Positions 43,929 to 53,514 of a DNA stretch of 64,000 nucleotides are shown here, piece after piece. The notes beneath the pieces were generated by a model, which had not been told where the DNA came from, ran no database searches, and saw only the letters and a list, made by a program, of their open reading frames with translations. A program made the position numbers and the translations under genes. Source of the DNA: Arthrobacter sp. ISL-95 (lineage in GTDB: Bacteria; Actinomycetota; Actinomycetes; Actinomycetales; Micrococcaceae); assembly GCF_018613695.1 (NCBI RefSeq), contig NZ_JAGGPR010000007.1, forward strand, positions 1 to 64,000, read 5' to 3'. Numbering within the stretch: the first letter of the stretch is position 1; every line of letters starts with the position of its first letter.

Positions 43929-45269
43929 CTACTTGAAGAGGGCGTTGACCTGTTCGTTGGCTGCCGTGAGGGAGCTCGCGGGCGTCTTGCCGGAGACGAC
44001 GGCGTCCATGGCGGGTTCCATGATGCCCTTGACCTTGGCGGTGTTGTCTGTGATGGGGTAGAGGAACGTGGTCTTGTTCTTCACGTGCTCGGTGAAGGCG
44101 GTGACGTCCACGCCCTTGGCCTGGAACGCTTCGGCGGCCTTGTCCGAGGATGCTTTGAGTGCGGGGAAGACCACCGCCTTGGAGGCCACCACGTCCTGGC
44201 AGTCTGCGGAGGCAAGGTACTCGACCCATTTGATGGAGGCGTCCTTCTTTTTGGTGCCGGCCCAGATGGAGTCGGCCAGCCCGTTGAACATGGAGGCGCG
44301 CTTGCCTTCGGGTCCGACCGGGGTGGGTGCGATGCCCACTTCGATGCCCTTGTAGCCGGTGTATTGGCCGATCATCCAGGAGCCGTGGGCGTTGATGGCG
44401 GATTTGCCGGCAGCAAAGGTGTCAGCCATGGCTGCGCCGACAGTTGTCTCGAGTTTGGGCATGTAGCCCTTGTCAGCCAGATCGGCGAACCAGTCCATCG
44501 AATTTTGGAATTTGGGGTCGTCGTAGTTGTAGTGGTTGCCCCACGGGTTCTTGTCGGTGTGGGACCAGCCGGTGGTGTTGGTGAGGTAGCTCCATTCGGT
44601 CTGGCCGGAGGAGTCGCCTCCGCCGTTCAGGCCCAGGCCGTAGACGGCAACGTTGTTCTTGTCGAAGCCAGGCTCGTCGCCGCGTTTACCGTTCTTGTCC
44701 ACGGTCAGGTGGGCTATGACCTTTTCGTACGTGCCACCGTCTTCAGGGTTCCAGGTGAGGTTCTTCATCTGATCCTCGGTGATGCCGCCGCTGGCGAGCA
44801 TGGCCTTGTTGTAGAACAGGCCAATGGTGTCCCAGTCCTTGGGCAGGCCGTAGCGCTTCCCGTCCTGCCCCACCCAGAGATCGGCGAGACCTTCGTTATA
44901 GGCCGACAGGTCGACGGTGTCCTTCTCGACGGCATCGTCGATGGCCAACAGCTGCCCGTTTTCAGCCAGTTCGCCGTAGCGGCCCAGGTGGTTGGTGAAC
45001 ACGTCTGGTGCGGTTCCGCCAACGAAGCCGTTGGTAAGGGTGCTCCAGTAGTCGTCCCAGCCGCGCTGGGTGATCTTGACTGTGATGTCCGGGTTGGCCT
45101 TGGTGAAATCGTCAGCGCACTGCTGGTAGGCGGGCAACTGGTTGGCGTCCCAGAGCCAGTAGCTGATTTCGCCCTTGGCGGACTCTTCGGAAGAGGATGA
45201 GCCGGTGCAGGCGGAGAGGGAGAGTGCCACAGCGGCAGCAACGGCGACGGCGCCGAGGGTTTTCTTCAT
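43929..45269 (-). CDS. Sugar ABC solute-binding lipoprotein (family 1), 446 aa
   Basis: The signal peptide ends LSAC (Cys21) with a Ser-rich linker, then GEISYWLWDANQLPAY and a typical CUT1 binding domain with many Trp residues for sugar stacking (WNPEDGG, EWSYLTN, GWSHTDKNPWG). It lies between the permease and the GH36 gene and so probably binds an alpha-galactoside (inference). No ATPase is encoded nearby. The ATG at 45269 is preceded by a GAAAGCAGAA stretch. Confidence 0.93.
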   Translation of the reverse strand: MKKTLGAVAVAAAVALSLSACTGSSSSEESAKGEISYWLWDANQLPAYQQCADDFTKANPDITVKITQRGWDDYWSTLTNGFVGGTAPDVFTNHLGRYGELAENGQLLAIDDAVEKDTVDLSAYNEGLADLWVGQDGKRYGLPKDWDTIGLFYNKAMLASGGITEDQMKNLTWNPEDGGTYEKVIAHLTVDKNGKRGDEPGFDKNNVAVYGLGLNGGGDSSGQTEWSYLTNTTGWSHTDKNPWGNHYNYDDPKFQNSMDWFADLADKGYMPKLETTVGAAMADTFAAGKSAINAHGSWMIGQYTGYKGIEVGIAPTPVGPEGKRASMFNGLADSIWAGTKKKDASIKWVEYLASADCQDVVASKAVVFPALKASSDKAAEAFQAKGVDVTAFTEHVKNKTTFLYPITDNTAKVKGIMEPAMDAVVSGKTPASSLTAANEQVNALFK

Positions 45270-45311
45270 GGTTCTGCTTTCGTGAGTGATGGGATGGTTG
45301 GGGTAGAGGGT

Positions 45312-46262
45312 CTATTTGATGCCGGAGAAGCCGATGGAGTTGACGATCTTCTTGCCGAAGGCTGCGAAGAGGATCAGCACGGGTAAGGCCGAGATGAGAG
45401 TTGCTGCCATGAGGCCGGACCAGTCCGGTGCGCCCTGCGGGGACTGGGACTTGAAGACTCCGAGGCCTACCTGGAGCACACGGACGTCGTCCTGGGACCC
45501 CACCAAGAGTGGCCAGAAGTATTCGTTCCACTGGCCAATAAAGGTGAGTAGGGCGAGCGTGGCGATGGGGGCTGCGGCGTTGGGCAGGACGATTTGGAAG
45601 AAGATGCGCATGTGCTTGGCGCCGTCGAGCATTGCCGCTTCCTCGACCTCGCGGGACATGTTCAGGAAGAACTGCCGCAGGAAGAAGATGGCGAACGGGG
45701 TCATAAAGAGATAGGGCAGAACCATTCCAAGCATCGTGTTGAGAAGGTCCAGGTTTTTGATCAGCAGGAAGTTGGGCAGCGCGGTGAAGATCGGCGGGAC
45801 CAGCATGGTGCCCAGGAACAGGCTGAAGACGGCGTTGCGTCCCTTCCAGCGCAGCCGGGCGAAAGCATACGCGGCCATGGCGCTGAAGAAGACTGCGCCG
45901 GCGGTGGTGATTGAGGAAAAAATGACCGAGTTGCGCAGGTAGAGCCAAAAATTGATCTGCGCACCGGATCCGCCTTCGTCTACAGCTTCCGCCGCGCTTT
46001 GCAGCCCCAAGACCCGTTTGAAGGCGCCGAAGGTGAACTCCGCAGGAAGGAGGCTCGTTGCATTGGCGGCCAGGGCATTGTTGGTAGAGAATGCCGTGCG
46101 CAGGACCCAGAGGAAGGGCAGAACGGAGACGGCGATCGCCAGGATCAGGAGGGCCCAGGCCCCGGCGCGGCGGGGATTGAATGGACGACGACGGCGGGTG
46201 GCCGGCTTGGTGTGCGGGGTGCACACCTTGAACCAAAGCAACAGGAAAGCAACGTCAACCAT
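45312..46262 (-). CDS. Sugar ABC permease (MalG/AraQ type), 316 aa; upstream partner missing
   Basis: About six membrane spans are present, with the EAA loop EEAAMLDGAKHMRIFFQI near residues 216-233 and a C-terminal GFSGIK typical of this subunit. The first ~12 residues (MVDVAFLLLWFK) do not look native; the family-like part begins near KPATRRRRPFNPRRAG. Alternative starts such as GTG 46229-46227 are possible. A MalF-type partner should lie upstream but the sequence changes near 46230-46260 and a hairpin follows, so the operon is probably truncated. Confidence 0.85.
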   Translation of the reverse strand: MVDVAFLLLWFKVCTPHTKPATRRRRPFNPRRAGAWALLILAIAVSVLPFLWVLRTAFSTNNALAANATSLLPAEFTFGAFKRVLGLQSAAEAVDEGGSGAQINFWLYLRNSVIFSSITTAGAVFFSAMAAYAFARLRWKGRNAVFSLFLGTMLVPPIFTALPNFLLIKNLDLLNTMLGMVLPYLFMTPFAIFFLRQFFLNMSREVEEAAMLDGAKHMRIFFQIVLPNAAAPIATLALLTFIGQWNEYFWPLLVGSQDDVRVLQVGLGVFKSQSPQGAPDWSGLMAATLISALPVLILFAAFGKKIVNSIGFSGIK

Positions 46263-46348
46263 CCGTACTTTCGGCAGCTATATGAAAGAAACGGTCTGGG
46301 CAGGCGGCGCAGGGCTACTGGCTACACCACTGGCGTCCTGAGCCAATG

Positions 46349-46383
46349 AACACGAAAAGGGTCCCATTGGCCCTTTTCGTGTT
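46349..46383. terminator. Perfect bidirectional hairpin terminator
   Basis: AACACGAAAAGGG (46349-46361) pairs exactly with CCCTTTTCGTGTT (46371-46383), loop of nine. It lies 48 bp past the D12 methyltransferase stop and at the boundary with the alpha-galactoside locus. Confidence 0.85.
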
Positions 46384-46430
46384 TAACCCGGAGGGAGTGG
46401 CAACTAAGCCTGCAGCTGCCCGCATGGTGT

Positions 46431-47312
46431 CTAGACAGCTGTACAGTCAGGGAGCGCTTCAGGCGCGGGTTCACGTCTGAGCCGTGGGGAGGAAAATTGC
46501 TCGAACTCTGAACTCGTCACCATAAGTTCCGTACCGACTCTCTTGACACCTACTGAGTAGTTGAGGTCAAACGTGTGACGGATGTGGTTAGGGTACAAAT
46601 CGGTGATTTCAGGAGTGTTGTCGTAGGTCAGTATCCAAGGGTTCCGCAGCTGGCTGATGGTCGAGGCTAGCCGCTGATGATCAGCAGGGACGTAGAAGTT
46701 GGTATAGAGACCCGAACCCTTCAAGTAGTACGGAGGATCGATGAAGAAGACGACGCGTTCTCTACTATCGATTTCCGACAGAAACGCTTCGGCATCCTGG
46801 CAATGAAGTTCAATATCGTTGCGATAGCGACCGATTCGAACGATTTTGCTTGCCAAGTCTTCAACGTTGAATCTGCAGTCAAGCTTGTAAGCCCCGGCCT
46901 GGTTGAGGCCACCAATAACACCACCCTTTACCACTCCTGAGCGATTCGTTCGGTTCATGAAAAAGGTTGCGAAGCCCAGTTCGAAGGATGGAGTTTTCTG
47001 GGTGCGGTGAACCTCACGTTGCCATAACCACTCGTCCATGGTGATGGGAGTGGATTTCATCTTGTCGATGAAACGGTCTGGTTCCTTGAGTACCGAGTTC
47101 CAGAACGAGTAGATTCCTGGGTCGAGATCATTTAGCGCGATTCTTCGTGCTAAGCCCTCGAAGAGTAACCGGAGTGCTAGGCCTGCTCCCCCCGCAAACG
47201 GCTCAGCATAGGTGCGCTTATTGAGGCCGTTCTCCCGAAGGAGCTGAGCGGTCAGCTCATACAAAGCGGCTTTACCGCCCGGATATCGAAGCGGTGATGG
47301 CGTAACAGGCAT
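46431..47312 (-). CDS. D12-class N6-adenine DNA methyltransferase, 293 aa
   Basis: This is a Dam/DpnM-type methyltransferase. Motif RYPGGK is at residues 9-14, the SAM-binding EPFAGGAGLA at 37-46 and the catalytic DPPYY at 192-196. An insert between about 75 and 165 probably forms the target-recognition domain. Length is normal for the class. It follows the ParB-like gene by 57 bp on the same strand and forms a two-gene operon with it. No restriction endonuclease gene is recognisable, so it modifies DNA either alone or as part of a ParB-like-linked system. Confidence 0.92.
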   Translation of the reverse strand: MPVTPSPLRYPGGKAALYELTAQLLRENGLNKRTYAEPFAGGAGLALRLLFEGLARRIALNDLDPGIYSFWNSVLKEPDRFIDKMKSTPITMDEWLWQREVHRTQKTPSFELGFATFFMNRTNRSGVVKGGVIGGLNQAGAYKLDCRFNVEDLASKIVRIGRYRNDIELHCQDAEAFLSEIDSRERVVFFIDPPYYLKGSGLYTNFYVPADHQRLASTISQLRNPWILTYDNTPEITDLYPNHIRHTFDLNYSVGVKRVGTELMVTSSEFEQFSSPRLRREPAPEALPDCTAV

Positions 47313-47369
47313 AGTGGGACTCCTACTTTCTCTAGCGAGGTTAACAGCCAGAGAAAATTTTGGCCAGGA

Positions 47370-48809
47370 TTAGACGTCGTTGCCTTCAAGGGGAACTTCG
47401 CAGTTGGTGGCAAGCACGAACATAATTGGGGCGATTTCGTCCCAGGCGGCCGTGAGCTGCTCCCATTGGGGAAAAGCGCTGCCATGGGCAACTGCGCCCA
47501 AGTAGGCTGCGCTGAAGAGGTACGCCGAATCCGTTACGCGGTTGTGAAGGATGCTTAGAGAACTCTTCTCTTTAGTCGTGAGGTCAATCTGGTCCAGCTT
47601 GGCCTTAGCACTGATGTCAGCTAGTACCTCTTGAACCTGGACATGGAGTTTGTCGCGCGGGACCACCTTGCGTGAAAGCCGGTTTTCCAAATATGCGATC
47701 GCGATCGACTCAATGAAGATACGGACTCCAACGGCAGCCAATGCAGGGGTTCTCTTAGTTACTACATGAAGTTCGCCAAGGATTCGGCGGAGCCCGTTGT
47801 CGCGCAGGCTAGGGTGGAACTCCGCCGGATCTACTAGCTTTGTTCTCCGGTTAGGTGCGGCACGGTTAGTCGAACCTCCATCTGTTGGATCTGCTGATTC
47901 GTCTTCGGACTGACCGGTGCCCCCGCTCTGGTCACTATTGTCCGATTCATCTCCGGCGCCGTCCTGGCTCTGCCCTCCTGACGTGCCGGCGTCGTCCTCA
48001 ATGTCCTCATCCTCGTCGTCCTCAACGTCCGTCATCGGCACCAGGTACTTCTTGGCATATGCCTCGCGGTCGTCGGCTGTAGTGCGCGAGTGGGCGCCGT
48101 GAGTGCCGTTGATGATGTCAACGAGAAGAGTCCGAAGACGACGATCAAAAAGTGAGCGTGTACCTGTGAAAGCAAACTCTGCCTCGCTAGCACCTGTGGT
48201 GATAAAGAGGCCATGCTTTCTGACATAGGGGTTCGACATGAACCGCGTGACGGTGGTCAAGATGCCTTCAGGACGGGAACTGATAAGTTTGTTGTCAACG
48301 GCATAATCGATCAAAGCCAGGGCCAAGGTATTGCCAGTATCGCCAAAGTGTCTGGCTTGCTGTACAGGATTCCAACCGCGAGTGCCAAGACCGGCGTTCT
48401 CCCCCATGTGCTTCCGCTCAAGCCAAATATCAGCTTCCTCACGGGATTCGAACACCTGAATGTCGAGTTCAACGATCGTCGGATCGAAGCGCTTGGAAAG
48501 ACGCTCGAAGTATTTTCGATCTTCCGGTGTGGGAGCGAGAGCTGGGTCATGCAAGAGCATCATGGCGCACAGGCGGCGGTTGCCTTCGACAATCACCAGT
48601 TCGTTCTGAGCATCCCTGACGGCGCCGAATCGTTCTAAGGGACTCAACCCATGGTCCGTTATATCGCGCGCCAGGCGTTTGATATTTTCGCGCTTTACGA
48701 ACTGCTCGATGACTACGGGGCGCGTGAGTCCACGGTCATGCCTTGGGTTTTCGGGGTCCAAATCCAGATCTCGAAGATCATCCCAATCCAAAGTCAACTT
48801 CTCCGCCAA
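47370..48809 (-). CDS. ParB-like N-terminal domain protein, 479 aa
   Basis: Near the N-terminus DPENPRHD and VIVEGNRRLCAMMLL match ParB/Srx-like domains (the EGxRR box). Such domains bind or cut DNA or hydrolyse CTP. A ParB-like part (to ~220) is followed by a very acidic linker (about 245-300, DEDEDIEDD and many Ser/Gln) and a helical C-terminal domain (about 330-479). TTG 48809 follows GGGGGAGG; the ATG at 48824 would overlap that site. It is the first gene of an operon with the D12 methyltransferase. It is not a plasmid ParB in layout (no ParA neighbour, no HTH segment evident). Confidence 0.82.
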   Translation of the reverse strand: MAEKLTLDWDDLRDLDLDPENPRHDRGLTRPVVIEQFVKRENIKRLARDITDHGLSPLERFGAVRDAQNELVIVEGNRRLCAMMLLHDPALAPTPEDRKYFERLSKRFDPTIVELDIQVFESREEADIWLERKHMGENAGLGTRGWNPVQQARHFGDTGNTLALALIDYAVDNKLISSRPEGILTTVTRFMSNPYVRKHGLFITTGASEAEFAFTGTRSLFDRRLRTLLVDIINGTHGAHSRTTADDREAYAKKYLVPMTDVEDDEDEDIEDDAGTSGGQSQDGAGDESDNSDQSGGTGQSEDESADPTDGGSTNRAAPNRRTKLVDPAEFHPSLRDNGLRRILGELHVVTKRTPALAAVGVRIFIESIAIAYLENRLSRKVVPRDKLHVQVQEVLADISAKAKLDQIDLTTKEKSSLSILHNRVTDSAYLFSAAYLGAVAHGSAFPQWEQLTAAWDEIAPIMFVLATNCEVPLEGNDV

Positions 48810-48824
48810 GCGGGCCTCCCCCAT

Positions 48825-49102
48825 CGTGCTGCTAACTACGCAAGTGTTAGCGAAGGCTATCGGAGTAGCTGCCTACCTCAAAATTCCCCCGCGTGGATTG
48901 TATATATGTCTTAAGTCGGGGGGTCCTCAAATGGTCAGATGTAGAAACCTAAGAGTATTTTGGCGGTTACCCACATGTGGATTAGCTATTCACAAGGTTC
49001 TGAGAACGCAGGAACTTCCATGGGCGAGCAGTACACGCACAGGCCTCCACAGGAGGCTCTGACCCCGTTGAGTGACGAGAAACTCGAACCCGGCTCCAGG
49101 AG
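48825..49102. other. Intergenic region upstream of the ParB-like/methylase cassette
   Basis: The promoter of the minus-strand cassette should lie here; AT-rich stretches occur around 48880-48985. No gene is supported. Confidence 0.4.
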
Positions 49103-49288
49103 GTGCACCGGGCGTTCCCCGGCCTGCCGGTGGCGGCTTGGGTCCGTTCTGGGGACACCATCGAATGTGTTGAAGGTGAATTACGCGCAAGGACGGCGAA
49201 AGTTGTGGAGGTGACTTGGCGCCAGGTTGGACACACGCACCGGGAATGGGTTCGTAGGGAGGCTCTTGCTCACCTCAGACTCAGCTGA
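49103..49288 (+). CDS. Possible small basic protein, 61 aa
   Basis: GTG 49103 with a weak upstream AGGAG gives a coherent peptide: LPVAAWVRSGDTIECVEGELRA then KVVEVTWRQVGHTHREWVRREALAHL. The pattern looks like a small beta domain followed by a helix. There is no neighbour with which to link it, and it could also be the tail of a truncated gene, as a TGA closes the frame just upstream. Confidence 0.35.
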   Translation: MHRAFPGLPVAAWVRSGDTIECVEGELRARTAKVVEVTWRQVGHTHREWVRREALAHLRLS

Positions 49289-49875
49289 CAATGGGCCTCC
49301 ACTTCACGGCCGCCAGCAATCGGAATCATTCCCTAAGGCATGTCGCGAGGTTGAGCCAGGACAGGCGAAAGGCCGGATGGGCTTCTGGGTACCGCCCTCC
49401 GGACTTGCCAGCAGATTACTTGGGCATTGATCGGCGGAATGGGGGAGATCAGTCCGTCTGCCGCGAACCCGCTGACCCCATTCAAGCCTTTGCGTAGATC
49501 AGGCGCACGAGTAGCTGATACTCATATTTCAACCCATCCAACTAGCCCGCTACTTGGCCCTCGTGGCGCTCTCAGGAAACGATGGGCTTTCTGCCTGCTT
49601 CTATGCCTGGGCTGGTGCCCAGGGCGCCGCCGCGGTGTGGTGGGCAGAGCTGCTGGACCACTTCCCTGGGCTGCGCGGAATGGCTTGGTGAGGTGGGCGC
49701 TGACTCCCGCGGAGATACTGCCGAGTGCTCTGGATTTGGTCAGTCACTGTCAGCGGCCGAACCGGTAACGGCGTGGCTGACAATTTATCTCTGGTGCTGT
49801 CAGTAGATTGTGAGCGTGGCTTCTGCAGCGGCGTATTCGCTGGCTATGGCGTCTGTGAATGGCGACGACACGTAA
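49289..49875. other. Intergenic region before recombinase module 3
   Basis: Several short frames cross this stretch but none has a convincing start or family pattern. The part from about 49700 to 49875 probably belongs to the end of module 3. I see no strong repeat in it. Confidence 0.4.
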
Positions 49876-50994
49876 GTGATCGTCGATGAGTCAGATGCGC
49901 TCCATGTCGCCTCATCGTGGCTTCGGTTCCTCACGGATACGGGTAGGTCGCCTCACACCGTGAGGAACTATGGAAGCCGGGTCGCGAAATACCTGACCTG
50001 GACGGCAAAGACCTCAGACTGGCGCTCCATTGGCGGCTCCCACCTAGCTATGTGGCGAAACGTTGTTGCCTCGGAAGTCATCTGGGGTGCGCACGGTGTC
50101 GGGCGTCGTCGCGCCGGCCGGACAGTGGAGCTGTGGATGATTCCACTGCGTTCGTTCTATTGGTGGGCCGATTCGATGGACCTGCTTCGGACTGATGTCG
50201 TAGCCCACATGACTGAAGTGAAGTACTTCCCGCCGGGGACCGCAGGGGGAGGCGAACACGGGGCCCACCGCCTTGTCCTGACGGATGCGCTCAGGCCACA
50301 CCAAGCGCGGGGGCAGGCGACTCGGGAATTGGAATGGATCGATGACCCAGGTGCCCGGCGGAGTCTGGAGACCCTGGAACTGCACGCCCGCGATCGGTTT
50401 CTGATCGATCTGCTCTATTACACAGGCATCCGTGTTGGAGAAGCGCTCTCGCTCTTCTGCGGCGATATGCACTTCGGAGGTGGATCCCCTGAGTTGGGGT
50501 GCAGGACTGTGGATCCTCACTTCCACGTCGTCATGGGGAATGACACCGAGAACGGGGCGCGCTCTAAGGGCGCTGAGCGCACGCTCCATGTGTCCACTTT
50601 GGCGGTGGAGCGGTACATCGATTACGTGCTGGAACGCTCAGCCATTCTGGGGCTGGACGATCATTCGAAGCATGTCTTCGTGAATTTGTATGACAAGGAA
50701 AACGACTACCTCGGGCGGGCCATGACGTACTCCAATGCCTACGACCTCGTAAAACGGGTGGGGGACAAAATCGGAGTCCCCCTCACGCGTCCCCATATGC
50801 TCCGGCACACTTTCGCCACCCGGCTCGTGCGCGGCATTGACTGTGACCGTCAGGACCTGGATGTCGTCCAGTATGTGCTCGGACACCGAAGGATTGAATC
50901 CACTCGGGTCTACACCCACGGGCTGGAACCTGCGGCCAAGGCCGCCTTGGCCTCACTGGCCCCGCGTGCCATCGACTTGAGGCCTACGGAATGA
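49876..50994 (+). CDS. Tyrosine recombinase, TnpA-like (module 3), 372 aa
   Basis: The core-binding domain contains SPHTVRNYGSRVAKYL (about 25-40). The catalytic residues are Arg186 (YTGIRVGEALSL), Lys231 (RSKGAERTLH), His307 and Arg310 (PHMLRHTFAT), His337 and Tyr346 (LGHRRIESTRVY). It is the first gene of a tnpA-tnpB-tnpC module; the start of tnpB overlaps it by four bases (ATGA). The start is GTG 49876. It is closer to module 2 than to modules 1 and 4 in having a TnpC partner. Confidence 0.92.
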   Translation: MIVDESDALHVASSWLRFLTDTGRSPHTVRNYGSRVAKYLTWTAKTSDWRSIGGSHLAMWRNVVASEVIWGAHGVGRRRAGRTVELWMIPLRSFYWWADSMDLLRTDVVAHMTEVKYFPPGTAGGGEHGAHRLVLTDALRPHQARGQATRELEWIDDPGARRSLETLELHARDRFLIDLLYYTGIRVGEALSLFCGDMHFGGGSPELGCRTVDPHFHVVMGNDTENGARSKGAERTLHVSTLAVERYIDYVLERSAILGLDDHSKHVFVNLYDKENDYLGRAMTYSNAYDLVKRVGDKIGVPLTRPHMLRHTFATRLVRGIDCDRQDLDVVQYVLGHRRIESTRVYTHGLEPAAKAALASLAPRAIDLRPTE

Positions 50995-53514
50995 GCGTCG
51001 CAGCACTCCCGGCCAAGACACACTCGGACGGCCCAGAGGTCACCTGGAGCTCTTTCCTGCGCGGGCGTACCGTCAAGGGCTGGAGACCAACTGAGTTCGA
51101 CGACGAATCGCTCGTTTTCCTGCCGGCCATCAACACGAAAGAGACAAGGCTCACCGCTTGCCGGAAGGCTGGTTGCACCATCCTGTTGGCGGAGCCCGGA
51201 CTGTGTCCTGGGTGCAGGAGTGCCCGGAAAGCAAGTGCGGGATTGGCCTTCGAGGATTGGTTGGCCCAGCCCAAGCCGGCTAGGGTTCCGTTGGCTTCGG
51301 GATGCATGGTCGAGGGGTGCAGCCGGGTGCATTTTGCGATCGGGCTGTGCGACTTCCACCGTCTGGCCTTCCGGCGTGCACAGACGTCGGGGTTGAAGGT
51401 ATCGACGCCGGCGGAGTGGCTCCTGGTCGCTGAGCCCGTCCTTCTGAACAGGGAGAAACGCTGTTTGGCCGGATGCGGGCACGACGCTACGTCGGTACAG
51501 GGATTGTGCTCAAGACACACACGGCTTTATCTGAACTGGGCCCGTAGGCAGCCGGAGGGTGCTGGGTCATTTATTGAGGACTGGGTGGCGAGGGAACACG
51601 AGCCGGAGGTCATCATTGATGGCGTCCTGACAAGCTACGGGAGTCGCGTCGCGGTGCCGTTTGCCTTGCTGCCGGAGCCGGTTCGCTCGGAGCTCTTATT
51701 TGCGGTCCAGGGTAGGGACCTCGCCGGGACCGTCCGGTTCGATCCGCTGCTGCTGCGGATGGTGTATTTGGATTTGCGACGCCGCGGAGTCACGAGCGCT
51801 GTCGGGCTGACGTTGTTGGGGCAACCGAAAGGTCATTCGCAGATGAGGGTCTTCCGTGAGGACCTTCAGCGACGGATTGACCAAGCACATCGCGACTGGT
51901 CCGGGCTGGACCCGCGCGATGACGGAGTGCTGTATTTGGCTGACCTGCCTATGAGGGAATCCCAGCGGAGCTTCGGGCATAAAGCGAAGATCGATTTGCG
52001 GGGTATCAGCCAAGACTGGCTGGCCCAGTCCGTGGCCGCCTGGATGAGGCACGGCGGCCCTCACAACGTTTCCACTCTCTACTCGGCGCAGCACGCCTGG
52101 ACTCTGATTGATCAGATTCTTAGTCTCCGCGGCACCCCGCGTGCTGCCCTCGGAGCGATGGACATGGATGCGGTGATTAAAGGGGTGAGGGAGAAATGGC
52201 CGCAGCAGCACCCGCAAGCCAAGGTCATCCGAATGATCAGCCAGGTCATCTCCTTCGCCCGTCGTGAGGCCTCGTTATCCCTGCACTGGAGGGACGTCCC
52301 CGCCCAGTTCGCGATCGAGCAGGCCCGTCACGCCGCCGTGGGGAAACCCTCTCGATCCGCGGCAAACGTGAACGAACCCTTCCGCTACACGCCGGCCCCA
52401 GTCATCGACTGGGTCATGGACCATATCCAGCTGATCGACCGCGGCAATGCCTATAGCACCGCCGAAGCCCGGGTCCTGATCTATCTTCAGGAACGGTGCG
52501 GGCGCCGCACCAGCGAAACCGTGCGCCTGAAAGAGGACTGCATCTCCTATGATCACAGCGGATCCCCGTACCTGAACTGGACACAGGCCAAACCGCCTCG
52601 GGAGCAGGGACCACGACTGCCCATTCACCAGGAAACCCACGACATGATCCGGGAATGGCAGCAGATCAAAGCCGACCACGGTGTGGTTTCCCAATGGCTG
52701 TTCCCGACCTTCACCGGCAGGCGGGACCACCACCGGGCTGATACCTTCCTCAACCAGCGCCTCCGTGAATTCCTGAAGCTCCTCTCCAACCAAGCACCTT
52801 TCACTTCCCCGGTCGAGGGCGCTGAAGGAAACCTTGTTTACTTCGACCTCACAACCATTGACCCGTATTCCTTCAGGCACTCCTTCGCCCAACGACTCGC
52901 GGACGCCGTTGACGAGAACGGGATCTCAACGACGCCACCGGATGTCCTGCGGGAACTTATGGGGCACAAGAGCCACGGCACGACGATGGCCTACTACGAG
53001 GTCACAGCAAAGCGCCGCAAGAAAGCGATGGCCTCGTTGCCGCCGCGGAGGTTAGATATCAACGGCGCGGTCGTCCCCTTCGACCGGGAACGTGAGGGCT
53101 TCGGGAAGATCGCCCTCACCGTAGGAACATGCACCGAGCCCCAGAACGTGGCAGCCAACGGCCACTTCTGCAGCGTTGATTACGCCTGCGAGGCGTGCCC
53201 GTTTTTCCTTGTTGACCCCTTGGAGCGTGATGCCATGGAAGCCAAACGGCAGCACCTGAAGGTCAAATACGAACGCGCCCGCGCCATCCAGGCCCGCCAG
53301 CACGTACTGGACTATCTGCTCAAACGGATCGACGATTGCTCATCCCTCATAGGGGCAATCGACTCCTACATCGCATCTCTACAACCCGGCGAACGCCGGA
53401 GAATCGGAGAGGGCCCTGGCAGCTATGGCCGATATCCGCGCGAGTGCATCCCTGCCACGGAGGATCGACCTGCGCGGGATCCTCACGGAAGGTCTCTCCG
53501 GTGCCAGGCAGTAG
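50991..53514 (+). pseudogene. Tyrosine recombinase, TnpB-like (module 3), frameshifted near the C-terminus
   Basis: The catalytic part is intact: CGRRTSETVRL, YSFRHSFAQRL, LMGHKSHGTTMAYYEV. Upstream are three zinc-knuckle-like repeats (C57/C62/C72/C75, C105/C110/C120/H123, C158/C162/C173/H176). At 53411-53413 a GGG appears to carry one G too many. Removing it gives SLQPGERRRIGEALAAMADIR and a normal end (DLRGILTEGLSGARQ, TAG 53512-53514). As written the frame runs on to 53849 through tnpC in a low-complexity reading. The lost tail is only about 35 residues, so activity may persist. Confidence 0.8.

Noticed and set aside
43095..45200. A 701-codon open frame on the plus strand
   Set aside because: It is antisense to the GH36 and binding-protein genes, has low-complexity composition and no motif; high GC produces such frames.
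47370..48809. Plasmid partition ParB
   Set aside because: There is no parA partner, no parS-like palindrome nearby, and a methyltransferase shares the operon.
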